Assembly (NCBI RefSeq): GCF_024171865.1
Contig: NZ_JAMTCN010000024.1
Coordinates: 1-64,000, forward strand
Direction: 5' to 3'
Length of the DNA: 64,000 nucleotides
Source: Prauserella aidingensis
Lineage (GTDB): Bacteria; Actinomycetota; Actinomycetes; Mycobacteriales; Pseudonocardiaceae
Each line of letters starts with the position of its first letter. The stretch's first letter is position 1. The translations under genes were made by a program, and so were the position numbers. Below are positions 60,730 to 64,000 of this stretch, one piece after another. Below the pieces are notes generated by a model, which worked only from the letters and a program-made list of their open reading frames with translations, made no database searches and was not told the origin of the DNA.

Positions 60730-60760
60730 CCCGCGCACCGTACCGACAGTCCCCGACACC

Positions 60761-61378
60761 TCACGCGCCGGCGATGAAGCCACGCACGGAGTCCGCCACC
60801 AACTGCACCGCGATCGCCGCCAGCAGCAGACCCGCGATCTTCGCCAGCAGCGTGATACCGCTCTCCCGCAGCACCTTGATGAGCACGCCGGAGTAGCGCA
60901 TGCACACCCAGATGATCAGGTGCACGGCGACGATGGCACTCGCCAACGCGATGTACCCGCCGGCGTCGCCGTCGGCCTCCCGGACGAACACGATCGTCGC
61001 CGCGATGGCGCCCGGTCCGGCCAGCAACGGAGTCCCCAGCGGCACGAGCGCGACGTTCACGTCGTCGGCCACCTCGGGTTCGCTGCCGCCCTTGCTCGTG
61101 AGCAGCTCGAGCGCAACCAGCAGCAACAACAACCCACCCGCGCCCTGCAGCGCCGGAATGCCGATGCCCAGGTACGCGAGGATCGCCTGCCCCGCGACCG
61201 CGAACAGCGCGACGACCAGGAACGACACCAGCACCGCCTGCAACGCCGCGCGCGCCCGCGCCGAGGGCTGCTTGCGGCCGACGAGGCTCAGGAACACCGG
61301 CACCGTGCCGGGCGGATCCATGATGACGACGAGCGTGATCAGGGCTTCGGTGAACAGCGTCAGGTTGAAGTAGTCCAT
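60761..61378 (-). CDS. MarC family integral membrane protein
   Basis: 205 aa with six helices. Family motifs are visible: LVVIMDPPGTVPVFLSL near the N-terminus, PALQGAGGLLLLLVALELL, and VPLGTPLLAGPGAIAATIV. The function of MarC/UPF0056 proteins is unknown, despite the historical antibiotic-resistance name. ATG 61378 (GTG 61381 possible) follows a GAGG. It lies eight to eleven bases after the PHP gene's stop, implying cotranscription. Confidence 0.9.
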   Translation of the reverse strand: MDYFNLTLFTEALITLVVIMDPPGTVPVFLSLVGRKQPSARARAALQAVLVSFLVVALFAVAGQAILAYLGIGIPALQGAGGLLLLLVALELLTSKGGSEPEVADDVNVALVPLGTPLLAGPGAIAATIVFVREADGDAGGYIALASAIVAVHLIIWVCMRYSGVLIKVLRESGITLLAKIAGLLLAAIAVQLVADSVRGFIAGA

Positions 61379-61388
61379 CACCGCCGCC

Positions 61389-62261
61389 TCAGCCGCCGAC
61401 CACGACGTCGGTGCCGGTGGCCTGGGCGATCAGGGCGTCGAATTCCTCCGGGGCGGTCACGTCCTGGCCGATCCCGATCGACTTGTTCGTGCCGTGGTAG
61501 TCGCTCGAGCCGGTGCGCACGAGGCCGAGGTCCTTCGCGAGTGCGCGCAGTTCGTCCCGGGTGCGGCCGTCGTGGTTGGGATGGTCCACCTCGACGCCGG
61601 TGAGTCCGCGGCGCGCCAAGGACTCGACGACCTCGGCCGACACGGTCGGCCCGCGCTGGAAGGCGAACGGATGCGCGAGCACCGTCACGCCGCCCGCCTC
61701 GGTGATCATGTCGATGGCGTGCTCGACAGGGGTGTCCCTGCGCGGCACCGAATACCCGCGGCCGCCCGTCAGGTAGCTCGCGAACGCCTCGTCGACCGTT
61801 TCGCACAGCCCGGCGCGCACGAGCGCCTGCGCCAGGTGCGGCCTGCCCGCCGGTGCGTCCGGGCCGAGGCGCGCGAAGATGTCGTCGGCGTCCACCGGAA
61901 GTCCGTCCGCCGCCATCCGGCCTGCGATCGTCCGCAACCGTGACCGTCGCTGTTCCCGCAGCCTGCTCTGCTCGGTCACGATCGCCGGGGCCTCGGGATC
62001 GAACAGGTAGGCCAGCAGGTGCACACTGACCCGGCCGCCCCTGCCGTCGTCGGATTCGCACGACAGTTCCGCACCCGGAACGAGCCACATGCCGCGTGGC
62101 AGCGCATCGGCCGCGGACTGCCAGCCCGCGGTCGTGTCGTGGTCGGTCAGCGCCACGACACCGAGCCCGGCGGCCGCCGCCACGGCGACGAGCTCGGCCG
62201 GGCCGTCCGTGCCGTCCGAGACGGTCGAATGGGTATGCAGGTCGATGCGCACGACGACCAT
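61389..62261 (-). CDS. PHP-domain phosphoesterase
   Basis: 290 aa. Metal-binding motifs of the PHP fold: IDLHTHSTVSDGTDGPAEL (HxH), ALTDHDTTAGW, PGAELSCE, VLAHPFAF and GSSDYHGTN. It resembles YciV/RNase AM and nucleotide 3',5'-bisphosphate phosphatases. Whether it acts on RNA 5' ends or pAp-like nucleotides is not decidable here. ATG 62261 or GTG 62252 could start. Upstream of marC. Confidence 0.88.
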   Translation of the reverse strand: MVVVRIDLHTHSTVSDGTDGPAELVAVAAAAGLGVVALTDHDTTAGWQSAADALPRGMWLVPGAELSCESDDGRGGRVSVHLLAYLFDPEAPAIVTEQSRLREQRRSRLRTIAGRMAADGLPVDADDIFARLGPDAPAGRPHLAQALVRAGLCETVDEAFASYLTGGRGYSVPRRDTPVEHAIDMITEAGGVTVLAHPFAFQRGPTVSAEVVESLARRGLTGVEVDHPNHDGRTRDELRALAKDLGLVRTGSSDYHGTNKSIGIGQDVTAPEEFDALIAQATGTDVVVGG

Positions 62262-62310
62262 TGTCCAACACGCAGGCCCGGCGGCCCCACGGCAGGCGCC
62301 GCGACGGCCC

Positions 62311-62332
62311 CGCAGCACGGCCGTGTGCTGCG
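62311..62332 (-). terminator. Hairpin after the PH-domain gene
   Basis: CGCAGCAC (62311-62318) pairs perfectly with GTGCTGCG (62325-62332) across six bases, between the end of the PH-domain gene and the PHP gene start on the same strand. No T-run; likely terminator. Confidence 0.5.
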
Positions 62333-62347
62333 GCGAGAAGGTCCGGG

Positions 62348-62908
62348 TCAGCCCCGGACCCTCTTGCCGCGCGCGGCGCGCTGGGCCTTGATCATCGAGA
62401 ACCGCTCGGCCTGCTTCTGCTTGTCGCCGAACACGAGCTCCGAGATGGTGTCGTAGAAGTTCTCGGGCTCCGGCAGGTACCGGATCTTGTTCAGCGCCTG
62501 GATCTGACCGGCGGATTCGATGACCGTCGTGCCGTACCCGAAGATGCGTCCGCCGAAGGTCCGCTCGTAGGTGAGGTCGGTGACCTTGGTGATCGGCATC
62601 ATCAGCACCTGCGTGGTCCAGACACCGGTGGTCATGATGAACCGCTTGTCGGTCACGACGAGTCGTTCGACCCACCATTCGACGACCTTGTACGCGAACC
62701 AGAGCACGACGCCCAGTGCGGCGTACCAGAGGAGGTTCTGCACGACCCACATCGACGGCGGGAGGATGTACGAGATCATCACGCAGATCGCGATCATGGC
62801 GATGGCCTCGAACACGTTCCATCCCAGACACGCCCAATGGCGTCGGATGCGGATCACCCGGCGCTCGGTGTCGAGGAGGTACTCGTCTGGATCGCGTGGA
62901 GCGAACAT
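62348..62908 (-). CDS. Bacterial PH-domain membrane protein
   Basis: 186 aa. Two adjacent helices (NVFEAIAMIAICVMISYILPP and LLWYAALGVVLWFAYKVVEWW) are followed by a bPH2 domain: RLVVTDKRFIMTTGVWTTQVLMMPITKVTDLTYERTFGGRIFGYGTTVIESAGQ. This arrangement is common in actinobacterial membrane proteins of unknown role. ATG 62908. A 53-aa membrane peptide gene lies just upstream on the same strand (19-nt gap). Confidence 0.88.
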   Translation of the reverse strand: MFAPRDPDEYLLDTERRVIRIRRHWACLGWNVFEAIAMIAICVMISYILPPSMWVVQNLLWYAALGVVLWFAYKVVEWWVERLVVTDKRFIMTTGVWTTQVLMMPITKVTDLTYERTFGGRIFGYGTTVIESAGQIQALNKIRYLPEPENFYDTISELVFGDKQKQAERFSMIKAQRAARGKRVRG

Positions 62909-62927
62909 GGACCGAGGGTAACGCGCG

Positions 62928-63089
62928 TCAGGTGAAGATGTTGCTGACGAACGTGATCACGGCCTCCGCGGCGTCGCGCAGGAAGCCGATGATGTTGTTG
63001 ACAAAACCCGCAGCTTGACCTGGCTGCGCGATCACGAAGAACAGAACCAACGCGACAGCGGCAATTCCTGCGAGCTTCTTCGCGTTCAC
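62928..63089 (-). CDS. Conserved small membrane protein (53 aa)
   Basis: MNAKKLAGIAAVALVLFFVIAQPGQAAGFVNNIIGFLRDAAEAVITFVSNIF: one hydrophobic helix (about residues 7-22), AxA-like site, and an amphipathic C-terminal helix. Similar 50-60 aa peptides occur across actinobacteria; function is unknown. The GTG start at 63089 follows GGGATTGATC. It is probably cotranscribed with the PH-domain gene 19 nt downstream, suggesting a membrane partner. Confidence 0.75.
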   Translation of the reverse strand: MNAKKLAGIAAVALVLFFVIAQPGQAAGFVNNIIGFLRDAAEAVITFVSNIFT

Positions 63090-63355
63090 GGCGATCAATC
63101 CCGTCTCTCGAGTGCAGACCAGTTGCTTGGACCTGTTGGGTGAGGTGCCACTAAGTTTGTACCGCACTACCTGTCGCTACGGGAGGTAAGTCCTGCGCTT
63201 GGGGCAGTACGCGCGGCGATCGTAGCGTGATCGCTACCCATCGTGACCGAAGGGGCGATCGCCGCGACGATCCCACGGCCCCGTCAACCCCGTCGCGCTG
63301 CCCGGCGACACGGAGACGACGGCTCGCCGCCCGCGGCGGAAGGACGGAGGACGGT

Positions 63356-63760
63356 ATGCAGCCCATCCGGTGCGTCGGCGGCATCGTGCACGACGCCGAC
63401 GGCAGACTGCTGCTCGTCCGGCGGGCCAACGAGCCGGCACGGGGCCGCTGGTCACTGCCGGGAGGTCGGGTCGAGCCCGGCGAGACGGACCGCGACGCGG
63501 TCGTGCGGGAGCTCGCCGAGGAGACGGGGTTGACCGTCGAGGCTGGCGGGTTCGTCGGCGCGGTGACGCGCGAGCCGTACCTGATCCACGACTACCGCTG
63601 CACCGTCCGAGGAGGCCGGTTGACCGCGGGAGACGACGCCTCCGACGCCCGGTGGGTCGACAGCACCGAACTCACTCGGATGGAGTACCACGACGAAGTG
63701 ACGGACAACCTCGTGAGCACATTGCGTGCATGGGGAGCACTGCCTCACGACTCTCCGTGA
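63356..63760 (+). CDS. NUDIX hydrolase
   Basis: 134 aa. CVGGIVHDADGRLLLVRRANEPARGRW leads to an intact Nudix box beginning GGRVEPGETDRDA with RELAEETGL. Substrates of short Nudix proteins (nucleoside diphosphate derivatives) cannot be assigned from sequence. ATG 63356 follows GGAGGACGG. The upstream 266-bp gap carries a perfect GTAGCG-n4-CGCTAC dyad at 63222-63237. Confidence 0.9.
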   Translation: MQPIRCVGGIVHDADGRLLLVRRANEPARGRWSLPGGRVEPGETDRDAVVRELAEETGLTVEAGGFVGAVTREPYLIHDYRCTVRGGRLTAGDDASDARWVDSTELTRMEYHDEVTDNLVSTLRAWGALPHDSP

Positions 63761-63815
63761 GGGCCCGCGCAGACTGCCGTGGCGAACGCCACCGATTCCC
63801 GGCGCGGGCGGAGAC

Positions 63816-64000
63816 TCACGCGCCGAGCCACGTCATCCGCTGGCCGTGCGGGTCGGCCAGCGCGAGCGCCTGCCCGTTCGGGGCGCCGTTTTTCCAGGTA
63901 ACCAGGCCCACTGTCGGCCGAGCCGTCGACGCGTAGGCGAGCTCCTCGCGCCGCGGCAGCACGAGGCCGAGCCCGTACTCGTACGGCTCGAGAGACGCCC
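63816..64000 (-). CDS. Unidentified protein, C-terminal fragment (cut by window edge)
   Basis: One minus-strand frame is open from the window end to a TGA at 63816-63818 and encodes about 60 residues: SLEPYEYGLGLVLPRREELAYAS, then VGLVTWKNGAPNGQALALAD and a terminal GQRMTWLGA. Codon use fits a real gene, but I recognise no family. It is convergent with the NUDIX gene, 55 nt apart. Confidence 0.6.
   Translation of the reverse strand, partial: ASLEPYEYGLGLVLPRREELAYASTARPTVGLVTWKNGAPNGQALALADPHGQRMTWLGA

Noticed and set aside
63222-63237. GTAGCG-n4-CGCTAC dyad as an operator for the NUDIX gene
   Set aside because: It lies about 120 bp from the start and no regulator gene is adjacent, so it is noted but not annotated as regulatory.

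Overview
The window is chromosomal DNA of a high-GC actinobacterium, most likely of the Pseudonocardiaceae (Saccharomonospora/Amycolatopsis type). The evidence is very high GC, frequent GTG starts, four-base stop/start overlaps, AdnAB instead of RecBCD/AddAB, actinobacterial DUF families (DUF3107, DUF3152, DUF222-HNH, DUF3224, DUF4873), and gene order that from memory resembles two separate Mycobacterium tuberculosis blocks (about Rv2228c-Rv2236c and Rv3199c-Rv3212). The species is an inference; no 16S rRNA lies in the window.

Layout. 1-0.3 kb: the 5' end of an IS-type transposase. 0.7-1.1 kb: RNase P RNA (minus). 1.1-4.0 kb: a coupled minus-strand operon nif3-like / zinc-ribbon protein / RNase H-phosphatase fusion. 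4.3-8.2 kb (plus): an HNH/DUF222 gene behind a perfect SOS box, low-MW protein tyrosine phosphatase, fructosamine kinase-like kinase and SURF1. 8.4-10.1 kb: a secreted M15 peptidase, then cobD/cbiB. 10.2-13.9 kb (minus): two M16 subunits and NudC. 14-18.4 kb: two tandem duplications, one of membrane proteins and one of membrane-anchored neutral zinc peptidases. 19-27 kb (minus): potassium channel, AdnB, AdnA. 27-31 kb: alkyltransferase-like protein, siderophore-interacting protein behind an iron box, a HemD-like protein with an internal minisatellite, a decayed vapBC locus, and a WYL regulator divergent from a DUF3224 gene.

31-43 kb is mainly an assimilatory nitrate island, all on the minus strand: nitrate reductase NasA, its FAD/[2Fe-2S] reductase, NarK transporter, NirB and NirD nitrite reductase, a HemD-type regulator and a CbiX-type chelatase. 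The last two plausibly serve or sense siroheme supply for NirB. GlnR-like half-sites and a shared 10-bp promoter motif lie upstream of these units.

43-57.6 kb: MerR/NTF2 pair, TIGR02569 kinase-like protein, MoeZ, DUF3152, alpha/beta hydrolases, two TetR regulators, a diiron-oxygenase module, DUF3107, a ferritin-like protein, the DEAD-box helicase RhlE with a long leader, and a beta-propeller protein. 57.6-64 kb: a 21-bp tandem repeat, LysR/acetyltransferase pair, RecB-like nuclease, MarC, PHP phosphoesterase, PH-domain protein, a 53-aa membrane peptide, a NUDIX hydrolase and the end of an unidentified gene.

No rRNA, tRNA, CRISPR array or prophage was recognised. Most of the window is ordinary core genome. 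The distinctive material is regulatory (SOS, GlnR, iron and regulator dyads), repetitive (a shared palindrome family and two minisatellites) and small modules of unknown function.
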